From the NCBI GenBank assembly GCA_036387315.1, contig DASVTY010000167.1:11238-75237 (forward strand): a DNA stretch of 64,000 nucleotides, written 5' to 3'. Source of the stretch: JALZCH01 sp036387315. Its GTDB lineage: Bacteria > Acidobacteriota > Blastocatellia > Pyrinomonadales > Pyrinomonadaceae. Below are positions 25,746 through 34,371 of this stretch, piece after piece. The notes below the pieces were generated by a model. It worked only from the letters and a program-made list of their open reading frames with translations. It made no database searches and was not told the origin of the DNA. The number at the start of each line of letters is the position of its first letter. Positions within the stretch are counted from its first letter, which is position 1. The translations under genes were made by a program, and so were the position numbers.

Positions 25746-28031
25746 ATGGAGACAAAACTAAGCCCCGGTCTCAGGATTTTCGGACGAAAATGTTTGAGTT
25801 TTTGTTCAATCGCGCTTTTGCTGTGCTTTGCCGCAAACGCCCTCGCTCAAGACGAAATCCCGGATTCGAGTGATCCCGTTTTAATCAGCGTTTCGGATTC
25901 AACCCGCGCTTTGGCGGCAAATGCCGACACTTTTCGCGGCGCGCTGCCCAAAAAGAACGCCGAAGTCTTTCAGCCGGGCGCGCGGGCAATCGTTTTTGTG
26001 ACGAACGTTGATTTAATGGCGGACGAAGCTGCAAATGCATTTCGCGTTTACGCCGAAGATGCTCGCGGGACGCAATATCGTCTAACGGTTGAAAACGTTC
26101 AGCCGATTCGCAGAATGGATTGGGTTTACGCTTTGACTGTTCGCCTCTACGATGAAAACGGTTACAACGGTCAGCCCGAAGCAAACGGCGATATTTTGAT
26201 TCGCGTTTCGTGGCGCGGAAATACGAGCAATCGCGTGCGTTTGGGATTGGGAACAACCGGCGGCAAAATCAGAGACGACGCCGGAGCAATTCCGACTCCT
26301 GCGCCCGCCGCGCATTTGTCGAAAGCAGAGCGTTTTGCCTCGACCGGCGGTGATCGCAAGCGCTTTATGGAACAAGCCGCCTTCGGTCCGACTCCGGCTC
26401 TTGATCTCAGACTCCGACAACTTGGCTTAAGCCGTTGGATTGAAGAACAGTTTACAAAACAACCTACATTTCCTTATCCGAATTTCCCACTGAAAAGCGT
26501 CGCTAACATTAACGACCCTGTTAACGGCTGCGGCGCAACGACTGATCCAAATTATCAAATGTGCGTCCGTGACCATTACAGTCAATATCAAAACCAGAAT
26601 TGGATGTTTAAAGAAGCTCTTTACGGCGAAGATCAGTTGCGTCGGCGTACGACCTGGGCTTTACACCAGATTTGGGTTGTTTCGGGGTTGGACGGATTCC
26701 AGCAGCGTTGGGTGCAGGAATATTATGAAATTCTCGACAAACACGCTTTCGGCAATTACCGCGATTTGATGAAAGAAATGACGCTCAATCCGGCGATGGG
26801 CGAATATCTCGATATGGTTCGCAGCACGCGTACCAACCCGAACGAAAATTACCCGCGCGAAATTCTGCAATTATTCACCATCGGGTTGGATATGCTCAAT
26901 CAGGATGGAACGCCGATTCTCGACAATCAGGGAAACCGGATTCCGACTTACGATCAGGATAAAGTCAACCAATTTACCAAAGTGTTTACGGGTTGGTCGC
27001 TTTGTAATAACGGCGCAAATCCGGCTTGCCCGAACTTCTCCAGTGGCACTCCGAACTACATTGACCCGATGTATCTAGCGACGCCCAATAATCACGATCA
27101 GACGGCGAAAACTTTGTTTGATTATCCGGGCGCGCCGAATCCGACGATTCCGGCTTGCACAAATTGCACGACCAACGACGCCCGAATCGCATACGCCAAC
27201 GATTCGATGAATAAAACGCTCGATAATATTTTTTATCATCCGAACGTCGCTCCGTTCGTCGGAAAATTAATGATTCAGCATCTCGTCACGAGCGATCCCA
27301 GCCCGGCTTACGTTGCCCGCATTGCAGCAGTTTTTAACAACAACGGCAATGGAACTCGCGGAGATATGAAAGCGGTCATCAAAGCGATTTTGCTCGATGC
27401 GGAAGCTCGCGGAAGCCGTAAAACCGATTCGACTTACGGCAAATTGCGCGAGCCGTTCCAATACGTGACAAACCTGCTGCGGACTTTTAATGTAAAGGCT
27501 TCCAATCCAATCAATGTCGGCGGTGTTCAGACGCCTGCACCCGCTTCGTGCCAAAACAGAAGCGACGGCGTTCTTAACAGCATAACTGCCCAGCTAGGAC
27601 AAAACGTCTGGAATCCGCCAACGGTTTTCAATTACTTCCCGCCGGATTATGTAGTGCCGGGAACGGATATAGTGGGACCTGAGTTTGCTCTTGCCAACAC
27701 GGGAAGCTCATTCACCCGAATTAATAACACGAATACGCTGGTTTTCAATCAGGTTCCTTTTCAACAGCCGACTGCTGCAACGCCATCTCCTACCCAACCG
27801 TGCGGAACTTCGATTGATCTTGCGGAAGCCACAGCTTTGGCGACGGCTGATCCGACCGGAAACAGCTTGATTGAAGCATTGAACATAAAAATGATGCACG
27901 GAACGATGTCCGAAGCAATGAAAGGCAAAATTCGCCCGGCGATCAACGTTGCCGGAATGACGGCGCTGCAAAAAGCGCAGCAAGCCGTTTATCTTGTAGC
28001 GACTTCGTCGCAATACCAAGTGCAAAGATGA
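25746..28031 (+). CDS. DUF1800 family exported protein
   Basis: 761 residues with an N-terminal signal (SFCSIALLLCFAANALAQ). An N-terminal ~150-residue beta domain (ALPKKNAEVFQPGARAIVFV and following) precedes the DUF1800 region, which begins near ERFASTGGDRKRFMEQAAFG and contains RRTTWALHQIWVVS, NPAMGEYLDMVRSTRTNPNE, NYPREILQLFTIG and KVFTGWSL. DUF1800 proteins have no established biochemical role; they are nearly always next to DUF1501 genes, as here, 11 bases upstream. An export or surface function as a pair is inferred. Confidence 0.88.
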   Translation: METKLSPGLRIFGRKCLSFCSIALLLCFAANALAQDEIPDSSDPVLISVSDSTRALAANADTFRGALPKKNAEVFQPGARAIVFVTNVDLMADEAANAFRVYAEDARGTQYRLTVENVQPIRRMDWVYALTVRLYDENGYNGQPEANGDILIRVSWRGNTSNRVRLGLGTTGGKIRDDAGAIPTPAPAAHLSKAERFASTGGDRKRFMEQAAFGPTPALDLRLRQLGLSRWIEEQFTKQPTFPYPNFPLKSVANINDPVNGCGATTDPNYQMCVRDHYSQYQNQNWMFKEALYGEDQLRRRTTWALHQIWVVSGLDGFQQRWVQEYYEILDKHAFGNYRDLMKEMTLNPAMGEYLDMVRSTRTNPNENYPREILQLFTIGLDMLNQDGTPILDNQGNRIPTYDQDKVNQFTKVFTGWSLCNNGANPACPNFSSGTPNYIDPMYLATPNNHDQTAKTLFDYPGAPNPTIPACTNCTTNDARIAYANDSMNKTLDNIFYHPNVAPFVGKLMIQHLVTSDPSPAYVARIAAVFNNNGNGTRGDMKAVIKAILLDAEARGSRKTDSTYGKLREPFQYVTNLLRTFNVKASNPINVGGVQTPAPASCQNRSDGVLNSITAQLGQNVWNPPTVFNYFPPDYVVPGTDIVGPEFALANTGSSFTRINNTNTLVFNQVPFQQPTAATPSPTQPCGTSIDLAEATALATADPTGNSLIEALNIKMMHGTMSEAMKGKIRPAINVAGMTALQKAQQAVYLVATSSQYQVQR

Positions 28032-28042
28032 GGTGAAAAACG

Positions 28043-29551
28043 ATGAAAGAAAACAGAAGAGAATTTTTGAAAAAATCGGGTTGCGCCTTAAGTATGCTGG
28101 CATTGGCGACGCAGGCGCGACATTTCGGAATGATGAGCGCGCTGGCGCAAACAATGGAAGGCAAATCCTCCGCTGATTCGTCCGCCGCCGTGCCTTCGGA
28201 TTATCGCGCGCTCGTTTGCATTTTCCTTTCCGGCGGCAACGACGGAAACAATCTCATAATTCCAAACCATTCGGACGCCAACATCAGCAATTATGCGGCA
28301 TACGCGGCGACGCGCGCGACGCAGGGATTGGCGATTCCGCAAAACCAATTGCTTCCAATCAATGTTCCGCGCCTGAATAATCTAACTTACGGCTTGAATC
28401 CCAATTTCGGACCCGTGACGGGACAGCCGAACAACGGAATTCACGAGCTGTGGGGGCAGGGCAAATTGGCTGCCGTGACAAACGTTGGCAATTTGATTCG
28501 TCCGATGACGAAAACTCAGTATCAGCAAATGCCCGCGTGGAGACCGTATCAGCTTTTCTCGCACTCCGACCAGGTTCAGCAGCAGCAAACCGCACGCTCC
28601 GACACCCGCGAGTATTTAGGCTGGGGCGGCAGAATCGCTGATTTGTCGAATACTGCGAACAATCCGGGCGCGCTCGTGCCGATGATTACTTCGATTTCGG
28701 GAACGCAGCTTTTCACGCTCGGACGAACCACGACTCCGCTGGCAATTGCGAGCGGCAACACGGCGCTTAGTCAAACATTGGTCTTAGCGGGATATGGAAC
28801 TGACGCGAGGTCTGTTGCTCGGCGAACTGCTTTGGCTGAACTGCGGACAATTGATCTGGATTCCCAAGTCGTAGCGGCGGCGAGCAACATCACAAATCAG
28901 GCGCAGTCTGCCAGCATCGCTCTCAGCAATAATCCGCAAGAAGTAACCGTTGCTTTCCCGAACACAAATATCGGAAATCAGCTCAAACAAGTCGCCCGCG
29001 TGATTAAAAAACGCACCGATTTGAGCGTCAACCGACAGGTTTTCTTTGTTCAGCTCGGCGGTTTCGACACGCACCAAAACCAGTTAAACGCGCAAAACGG
29101 TCAAACCGCTTTGTTCGTTCAACTAAGCCAGGCAATGCGTGCGTTTTACGATGAAATGGGCGTGCAGGGAATTCAAGATAAAGTGACTCAGTTTACTTTG
29201 TCGGATTTCGGAAGAACGTTAAATCCTGCCGGAACCGGAGCAATTGTCGGCTCAGACCACGCCTGGGGCAATCATATGCTCGTGATGGGCGGCGCTGTGA
29301 TGGGCGGCAACATTTACGGCAGCACCAGACCGGACGGAACGGGCAACATTTTCCCGACTCTACAGCTCGGCGGTCCCGACGATGTTGACACGGGATCAAG
29401 CCCGCGCGGTCGCTTGCTTCCGACAACCGGGGTCGAACAATACGCCGCGACGCTCGGACGCTGGTTCGGTTTGACCGACGCCGATCTTCCGGTCGTTTTC
29501 CCGAACATCGGGAATTTTTCAAGCTCAAATCTCGGATTTATGAATCCGTAA
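28043..29551 (+). CDS. DUF1501 family Tat-exported protein
   Basis: 502 residues. The N-terminus has a twin-arginine signal (RREFLKKSGCALSMLALATQ), so it is probably exported folded. The DUF1501 domain, related to the alkaline phosphatase/sulfatase fold, shows LVCIFLSGGNDGNNLIIP, the QHSH-equivalent YQLFSHSDQVQQQQ, FFVQLGGFDTHQNQ, TLSDFGRTLNP and GSDHAWGNHMLVMGGAVMGG. GAGGTG lies nine bases before the ATG. It forms an operon with DUF1800 and is closed by a strong terminator. Confidence 0.9.
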   Translation: MKENRREFLKKSGCALSMLALATQARHFGMMSALAQTMEGKSSADSSAAVPSDYRALVCIFLSGGNDGNNLIIPNHSDANISNYAAYAATRATQGLAIPQNQLLPINVPRLNNLTYGLNPNFGPVTGQPNNGIHELWGQGKLAAVTNVGNLIRPMTKTQYQQMPAWRPYQLFSHSDQVQQQQTARSDTREYLGWGGRIADLSNTANNPGALVPMITSISGTQLFTLGRTTTPLAIASGNTALSQTLVLAGYGTDARSVARRTALAELRTIDLDSQVVAAASNITNQAQSASIALSNNPQEVTVAFPNTNIGNQLKQVARVIKKRTDLSVNRQVFFVQLGGFDTHQNQLNAQNGQTALFVQLSQAMRAFYDEMGVQGIQDKVTQFTLSDFGRTLNPAGTGAIVGSDHAWGNHMLVMGGAVMGGNIYGSTRPDGTGNIFPTLQLGGPDDVDTGSSPRGRLLPTTGVEQYAATLGRWFGLTDADLPVVFPNIGNFSSSNLGFMNP

Positions 29552-29574
29552 TTTGTGAAAAGCAAATTGAATTG

Positions 29575-29614
29575 AAAAAGGCTTGCATCGTTTTTGATGC
29601 AAGCCTTTTTCTTT
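29575..29614. terminator. Terminator of the DUF1800-DUF1501 operon
   Basis: Stem of 15 base pairs (AAAAAGGCTTGCATC with GATGCAAGCCTTTTT) and a short T-rich loop, followed by CTTTG. Strong in both directions. Confidence 0.88.
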
Positions 29615-29647
29615 GAACAAAACAAACTTGAAATTTGTAATTCATAA

Positions 29648-29740
29648 TCCTCGTGACTGTGGATTCTGCTTTCGGTTGAGCTTGTTCGATGATTTGCTTG
29701 AAAGAGTGCTGTGTTGGGAGCAATTCATAAAAGCTGTGAG
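29648..29740 (-). pseudogene. Displaced, decayed copy of the EF-G gene 3' end
   Basis: Read on the minus strand, this stretch aligns to the last ~85 bases of the EF-G homolog at 30781-32883. Shared blocks are GCAGAATCC, GAACAAGC, ATCAT and CAGCAC; a hand alignment gives roughly 75 percent identity over ~60 bases with one or two small gaps. Translated, QIIEQA matches KIIEQA in the intact protein. It has no start and several changes, so it is non-functional. It lies in the same orientation as the intact gene, on the other side of the trypsin-like protease gene. Confidence 0.6.
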
Positions 29741-29836
29741 TGGATTGTCATCTTCAGATAACAAAGATATAATCACTGGTCTCCAGAAATCAGCTCTACA
29801 AAGCTAACAATCTTGAAAGAAAGGAAATCTGTAAAA

Positions 29837-30700
29837 ATGCGCAGCTTCAAAAACATCTCAATTCTTCTCTCCTTAGCCGTTGTTCTTTCAACGCTCTTCG
29901 TCCCGGTGCGAACGAAAGCCATTACTTATGGTTACGTTGATAAAGAAAACACTTACAGCAACGTCGGAGCGTTTATCGTCAAATCTCCGAGCGGTGAGAT
30001 TTATCCGCTTTGTTCGGGAACATTAATTACCTCGAACGTCTTTTTAACCGCGAGCCACTGCACCGAGTATTTTACGAGTACGCTGGCTCCGCAAGGCTTT
30101 ACGGCTTACGTCAGTTTCGATAAATCAATTCCATTCGGCAATAAAACAACGAGCAAAACCAAATTACTCGCCGTCAGCTACGTTGTTACCAACCCGAATT
30201 ACAATCAAAGCCAGAGCGACACAGGCGACATCGGCGTGTTGATTCTCCAATCAAACGTTCGAGGAATTACGCCCGCAACGCTTCCGACGTGCGGACTGTT
30301 TGACCAGCTTGCGGCTCAAAACTTATTGAACGATACAATCTTTACGAATGCCGGTTACGGTTTGCAAAATCGAGTCGTTGGCGGCGGAGTTCCATATTTT
30401 CAGGACGTTAACCCGATTCCCAGAATGTACTCGTTTTCCAGCTTCAACGCGCTGAATAATACTTTTATTCGTCTATCGCAAAATCCCGCGACCGGAAACG
30501 GCGGAGCTTGTTTCGGCGATTCCGGCGGACCTAATTTCCTCACGGTAAACGGGCAGCAAATTCTAGGCTCTATAACGATTACGGGCGATGCCGTCTGCCG
30601 CGCAACTAACGTTTCCTATCGTCTGGACACGCCTTCGGCGCAAAACTTTTTTAAATACGTCAACGCAACATACGGAACTTCAATTCCGACAACTTGTTAA
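29837..30700 (+). CDS. Secreted trypsin-like serine protease (S1 family)
   Basis: 287 residues from the ATG at 29837, chosen because AAGGAA lies ten bases upstream; an in-frame TTG at 29813 has no such site. The signal peptide (ISILLSLAVVLSTLFVPVRTKA) is followed by an S1 domain without a long propeptide. The triad is visible: His in LTASHC, Asp in QSDTGDIGVLIL and Ser in GACFGDSGGPNFL. Three or four cysteine pairs are likely, which suits an extracellular enzyme. It is flanked by two terminators and by duplicated ends of the EF-G gene, suggesting insertion as a unit. Confidence 0.88.
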   Translation: MRSFKNISILLSLAVVLSTLFVPVRTKAITYGYVDKENTYSNVGAFIVKSPSGEIYPLCSGTLITSNVFLTASHCTEYFTSTLAPQGFTAYVSFDKSIPFGNKTTSKTKLLAVSYVVTNPNYNQSQSDTGDIGVLILQSNVRGITPATLPTCGLFDQLAAQNLLNDTIFTNAGYGLQNRVVGGGVPYFQDVNPIPRMYSFSSFNALNNTFIRLSQNPATGNGGACFGDSGGPNFLTVNGQQILGSITITGDAVCRATNVSYRLDTPSAQNFFKYVNATYGTSIPTTC

Positions 30701-30728
30701 AGCCATTAAGTATTTTGTCGGCGAAAAT

Positions 30729-30761
30729 AAAAAGGGGCAGAAACAATTTCTGCCCCTTTTT
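30729..30761. terminator. Bidirectional terminator between the protease and EF-G genes
   Basis: Perfect 15-base-pair stem (AAAAAGGGGCAGAAA with TTTCTGCCCCTTTTT) and a CAA loop, between two convergent genes. Confidence 0.92.
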
Positions 30762-30780
30762 GATTTTATTAATAAAGAAG

Positions 30781-32883
30781 TTACTCGTCTTCTTCGTGCG
30801 TGCGGATTCTGCCTTCGGCGCGTGCTTGTTCAATGATCTTGCCAGAAAGGTGCTGCGGCACGGGATCGTAATGCGAAAACTGCATATGATACGAGCCGCG
30901 CGCAGCGGTCATCGAGTTTAGCTTCGATTGATAATCGAGCATTTCCGAGAGCGGAACTTGAGCTTTGATAACCTGCTGTTTTCCTCTCACGTCCATTCCC
31001 TGCACGCGACCTCGGCGCGAGTTTAAATCGCCCATAATGTCGCCTGAGGTTTCCTGCGGGCAGAAAACTTCAACGTCCATAATCGGTTCGAGCAGAATCG
31101 GGTGCGTTTTTTCGATGGCGGCTTTTAAAGCCTTGCGTCCGGCGGCTTTGAACGAGTGTTCATCCGAATCAACCGAGTGATACGAGCCGTCAATCAGCGT
31201 GACTTTGAAATCAACCAGCGGATAGCCCGCGACCGCGCCGCCGGAAGCGGCTTCGATGATTCCTTTTTCAATCGCCGGGCGGAATTGACCGGGAATTGCG
31301 CCTCCGAAGATTTTGTCTTCAAAAACAAAGCCTTCGCCGCGTCCCAAAGGTTCAAAAACGCATTTGCAATCGCCGAATTGCCCGCGTCCGCCGGATTGTT
31401 TTTTGTGGCGTCCCTGCACTTCGGCGCGCGCCGTCAGAGTTTCCTTGTACGGAACTTTCGGCGGGTGCAGAGCGACTTCGACGTGATAGCGATTCTTTAA
31501 TTTTTCGACCACCGTTTCGATGTGAAGCTGACCCGAACCGGACAAAATAAACTCTTTGGTCTGGGCGTCGCGGTCGAAATGAAGCGAAGGGTCTTCTTCC
31601 AGAATTTTATGCAGAGCCTGCGAAATTTTTTCTTCGTCGGCGCGCGATTTCGGTTCGATGGCGAATGAAATGGCGGCTTCCGGGTATTCGACCGGCGGAT
31701 AAACAATCCCCGATTGTTTATCGCACAAAGTGTCGTTGGTCTGCGTCTCTTTTAATTTGACGACGGCGATAATGTCGCCGGTGTGCGCCTGATCAATTTT
31801 CTCCATATTTTTCCCTTGAATAACCTGGAGAGAACCGATACGTTCGGACGCGCCGCGCGAACAGTTGGAAACATTAGCATCGGGAAAAATTTTGCCGGAG
31901 ATGATTTTCATTACGTTGATGCGACCGGCAAACGGATCGGCAATTGTGCGGAAAACAAAGCCGGAAAACGGCTCATCGTCCGAGTATTTACGCATCACGG
32001 GATCGCCCGTCAAATCCGAATCTTTAAAACCTCGCTCGGCTTCGTGGTGCGCCGGGTCGGGAACATATTCGACAATCGCGTCCAGAATGTTTTGCAGACC
32101 GACGAGCGTCAGACTCGAAGCGGCGAAAACCGGACACAGACGGCTTTTGGCGATTGCGTTGACCAGATTCGGAATCAAATCTTCGTCCTCAAGCGTGCCG
32201 TTTTCAAAGTATTTTTCCAAAAGCGCGTCGTCAGATTCGGCGACAAGCTCAATCAAACGAGTGCGGGTTTCTTCGAGATAACCTTTTCCTTCTTCGGGAA
32301 CCGGAATTTCGCGCATTTTGCCTTCGCTGAATTCGTAGGCTTTTTGGTGGACGACATCAACGACTCCGCGAAAATTCGCTTCAGAACCAATTGGCAGCGT
32401 GAAAGGAACAATCGAACGCGCAAAGCTGTTTCGCGCCGTGTCCAAAGCGTGACCGAAATCGGATCGCTCTTTGTCCAATTTGTTGATGACCATAATGCGC
32501 GGGAGCAAAAATTCGTTGGCGTAAGTCCAGGTTTTTTCGGTTTGGACTTCGATTCCGTTAACGCCGTCAACGACAACTACGGCGCAATCCGCGACTCTCA
32601 GCGCCGGTCGTGCGTGCGCGACAAACGCGGCGTAACCGGGAGTGTCAAGCAGATTTATCTTGGTGTCTTTGTGTTCGAGATAAGCGTGATTGGTGTTGAG
32701 CGTGACTTTGCGGGCGATGGAATCTTCATCAAAATCAGTGACGGTCGTTCCTTCGTCAACTTTTCCCCAACGCTGCGTGGCTCCGGCGATATGGAGCAGA
32801 GAACTGACAAACTGGGTTTTACCCGCGTCGCCGTGTCCGATGACAGCCATATTGCGAATATTTTCTGTTAGATAGGCTTTCAT
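30781..32883 (-). CDS. fusA: Elongation factor G homolog (EF-G2 type)
   Basis: About 700 residues. Translational GTPase: G1 GHGDAGKT, G3 DTPGYAAF, G4 NKLDKERS, followed by domains II-V with RGRVQGMDVRG and PLSEMLDYQSKLNSMTAARG near the C-terminus. The short N-terminus (MKAYLTENIRNMAVIGHGDA) and the sequence around switch I fit the second EF-G class that accompanies the canonical fusA in many phyla, so it may be an accessory rather than the main factor. No str operon neighbours (rpsL, rpsG, tuf) are present. The start is the ATG at 32883; a TTG at 32892 is nearer AGGAG and cannot be excluded. A decayed copy of its last ~85 bases lies at 29648-29740. Confidence 0.88.
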   Translation of the reverse strand: MKAYLTENIRNMAVIGHGDAGKTQFVSSLLHIAGATQRWGKVDEGTTVTDFDEDSIARKVTLNTNHAYLEHKDTKINLLDTPGYAAFVAHARPALRVADCAVVVVDGVNGIEVQTEKTWTYANEFLLPRIMVINKLDKERSDFGHALDTARNSFARSIVPFTLPIGSEANFRGVVDVVHQKAYEFSEGKMREIPVPEEGKGYLEETRTRLIELVAESDDALLEKYFENGTLEDEDLIPNLVNAIAKSRLCPVFAASSLTLVGLQNILDAIVEYVPDPAHHEAERGFKDSDLTGDPVMRKYSDDEPFSGFVFRTIADPFAGRINVMKIISGKIFPDANVSNCSRGASERIGSLQVIQGKNMEKIDQAHTGDIIAVVKLKETQTNDTLCDKQSGIVYPPVEYPEAAISFAIEPKSRADEEKISQALHKILEEDPSLHFDRDAQTKEFILSGSGQLHIETVVEKLKNRYHVEVALHPPKVPYKETLTARAEVQGRHKKQSGGRGQFGDCKCVFEPLGRGEGFVFEDKIFGGAIPGQFRPAIEKGIIEAASGGAVAGYPLVDFKVTLIDGSYHSVDSDEHSFKAAGRKALKAAIEKTHPILLEPIMDVEVFCPQETSGDIMGDLNSRRGRVQGMDVRGKQQVIKAQVPLSEMLDYQSKLNSMTAARGSYHMQFSHYDPVPQHLSGKIIEQARAEGRIRTHEEDE

Positions 32884-33096
32884 AAACGGCAAAAATCTCC
32901 TTTCAGATTAAAGAATTTTGCCTGAAGTCGTTTTGAAGAGACTGATAGCGCAAAGAACTTGCGGAGTGGACTTCAGGTGAAACGGAAGTTTAAGCCAGAC
33001 TGCCGCGAGACGCAAGAGCGGATTCGGTAATCAAACGGCGAAGGTTGAAAAAACGAGCAATTCGGCATTTACTCATAACAACAGAACGGCGCAAAT

Positions 33097-34227
33097 ATGC
33101 GAAAAACAAACAAGTTTTTAAAAAGATACGGTTGGCTCGACGCGAGAGTTATCGGGATTGTTTTGATAATTAAAATTCTGATTTTGCTGTTCGCAATTCA
33201 AAGCCACCAAATCGTCGCCGACCAGCCCGTGAGTGATTTGACGACGGCGCTCGGCATCTGGAATCGCTGGGACGCGAAAAGTTATTTGAGCATCGCTCAT
33301 TACGGTTACGCGGCGGGCGGCGAAGACCGTTTTCAGTTGGTTTTCTTTCCGTTTTATCCGCTGCTCGTCGCTTTTTTTACGGTTTTCACCAAAAGCTATC
33401 TGGCGAGCGCGTTTTTGGTTTCCGCCATCGCGTCAATCGCGCTCGGTTTGTGTTTCAGAGAATTGGTGCGGCTCGATTTTTCGGAAAAAACAGCGCAGCT
33501 TGCCGTTTTGTTTTTGTTCATTTTTCCGACCGCGTTTTTTCTGCATATTCCTTACACCGAAAGCACGTTTCTGGCTTTAACCGTCGGCTGTTTTCTGGCG
33601 GCGCGCAAAAGAAAATGGCTGCTTGCGGGGATTTTGGGCTGTCTGGCTTGTTTGACCAGAATCAACGGGCTGATTTTGTGCTTTGCGATTTTGTTCGAGG
33701 TTTGGAATGAGCGTCGGGAAACCGGAAAATTTAATCCGAAATGGCTGTTTTTGATTTTGATTCCGGCTGGTTTCGCCGCGTATTTGGGTTTGAATTATGC
33801 AGTTGCGGGAAATCCGCTGATGTTTCTCGATTTGCAGCGAGAGTTTTGGGGCAGGCGTTTGTCGCTGCCGTGGAGCGGTTTTAAAGGCGCTTACGAAATG
33901 CTTTATTACAAATCGCCATCGGGACTGCAAATGCACGGAGTTCAGGAATTGATTTTCGTCGGAGTCGGATTGCTGGGGACAATCATCGGTTGGCGAACAC
34001 TGCGCGCTTCTTACCGCGCCTGGATGGTTTTAAACTGGCTGCTTTTCGTCAGCACGGCGTTTATTCAAAGCGTCCCGCGCTATACTTTGACGCTTTTTCC
34101 GCTGTTTATCTTAATGGCTCTGGCGGCGCGGCGAAATTGGTGGGCGCACGTTCTCTTTACCGTTTGGTCGCTGCTTTTTCTATCGCTTTTTACGACTCAG
34201 TTTGCGCGCGGCTGGTGGGCTTTTTAA
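33097..34227 (+). CDS. PIG-V-like polyprenyl-linked mannosyltransferase, membrane
   Basis: 376 residues with about ten hydrophobic segments. The early loop WNRWDAKSYLSIAHYGY is the Trp-Asp-x-x-x-Tyr-x-x-Ile-Ala-x-x-Gly-Tyr motif of PIG-V/GPI-mannosyltransferase-II-like GT-C enzymes. QLVFFPFYPLLV and FPTAFFLHIPYTESTFLAL are also family landmarks. The enzyme would transfer a sugar from a polyprenyl phosphate donor on the outer face of the inner membrane; acceptor unknown. It is divergent from the EF-G gene with a 213-base gap that contains a CCTGAAGTC/GACTTCAGG pair. Nothing near it names the glycan pathway. Confidence 0.8.
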   Translation: MRKTNKFLKRYGWLDARVIGIVLIIKILILLFAIQSHQIVADQPVSDLTTALGIWNRWDAKSYLSIAHYGYAAGGEDRFQLVFFPFYPLLVAFFTVFTKSYLASAFLVSAIASIALGLCFRELVRLDFSEKTAQLAVLFLFIFPTAFFLHIPYTESTFLALTVGCFLAARKRKWLLAGILGCLACLTRINGLILCFAILFEVWNERRETGKFNPKWLFLILIPAGFAAYLGLNYAVAGNPLMFLDLQREFWGRRLSLPWSGFKGAYEMLYYKSPSGLQMHGVQELIFVGVGLLGTIIGWRTLRASYRAWMVLNWLLFVSTAFIQSVPRYTLTLFPLFILMALAARRNWWAHVLFTVWSLLFLSLFTTQFARGWWAF

Positions 34228-34371
34228 TTGCTAGAGAAACAATAATTTAATAGTCTTGCCGCGAAAAATATGATATGTTTTTGATAAAGCCCGATGCCGA
34301 AAAGCATTGCTTTTTTAACTTTCAGCCAAAGCGCGAAAACAATTCGCGCGTCACACGAGGAAGGAAGCAAA

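Noticed and set aside
31783..32871. A long plus-strand open frame of about 360 codons opposite the EF-G gene
   Set aside because: It lies antisense to a clear EF-G in a codon-biased region; its composition is typical of a reverse-strand shadow and no motif is visible.
32931..32985. Riboswitch-like pairing before the EF-G gene (CCTGAAGTC with GACTTCAGG)
   Set aside because: Only a nine-base pair with a large loop; no known leader family recognised.
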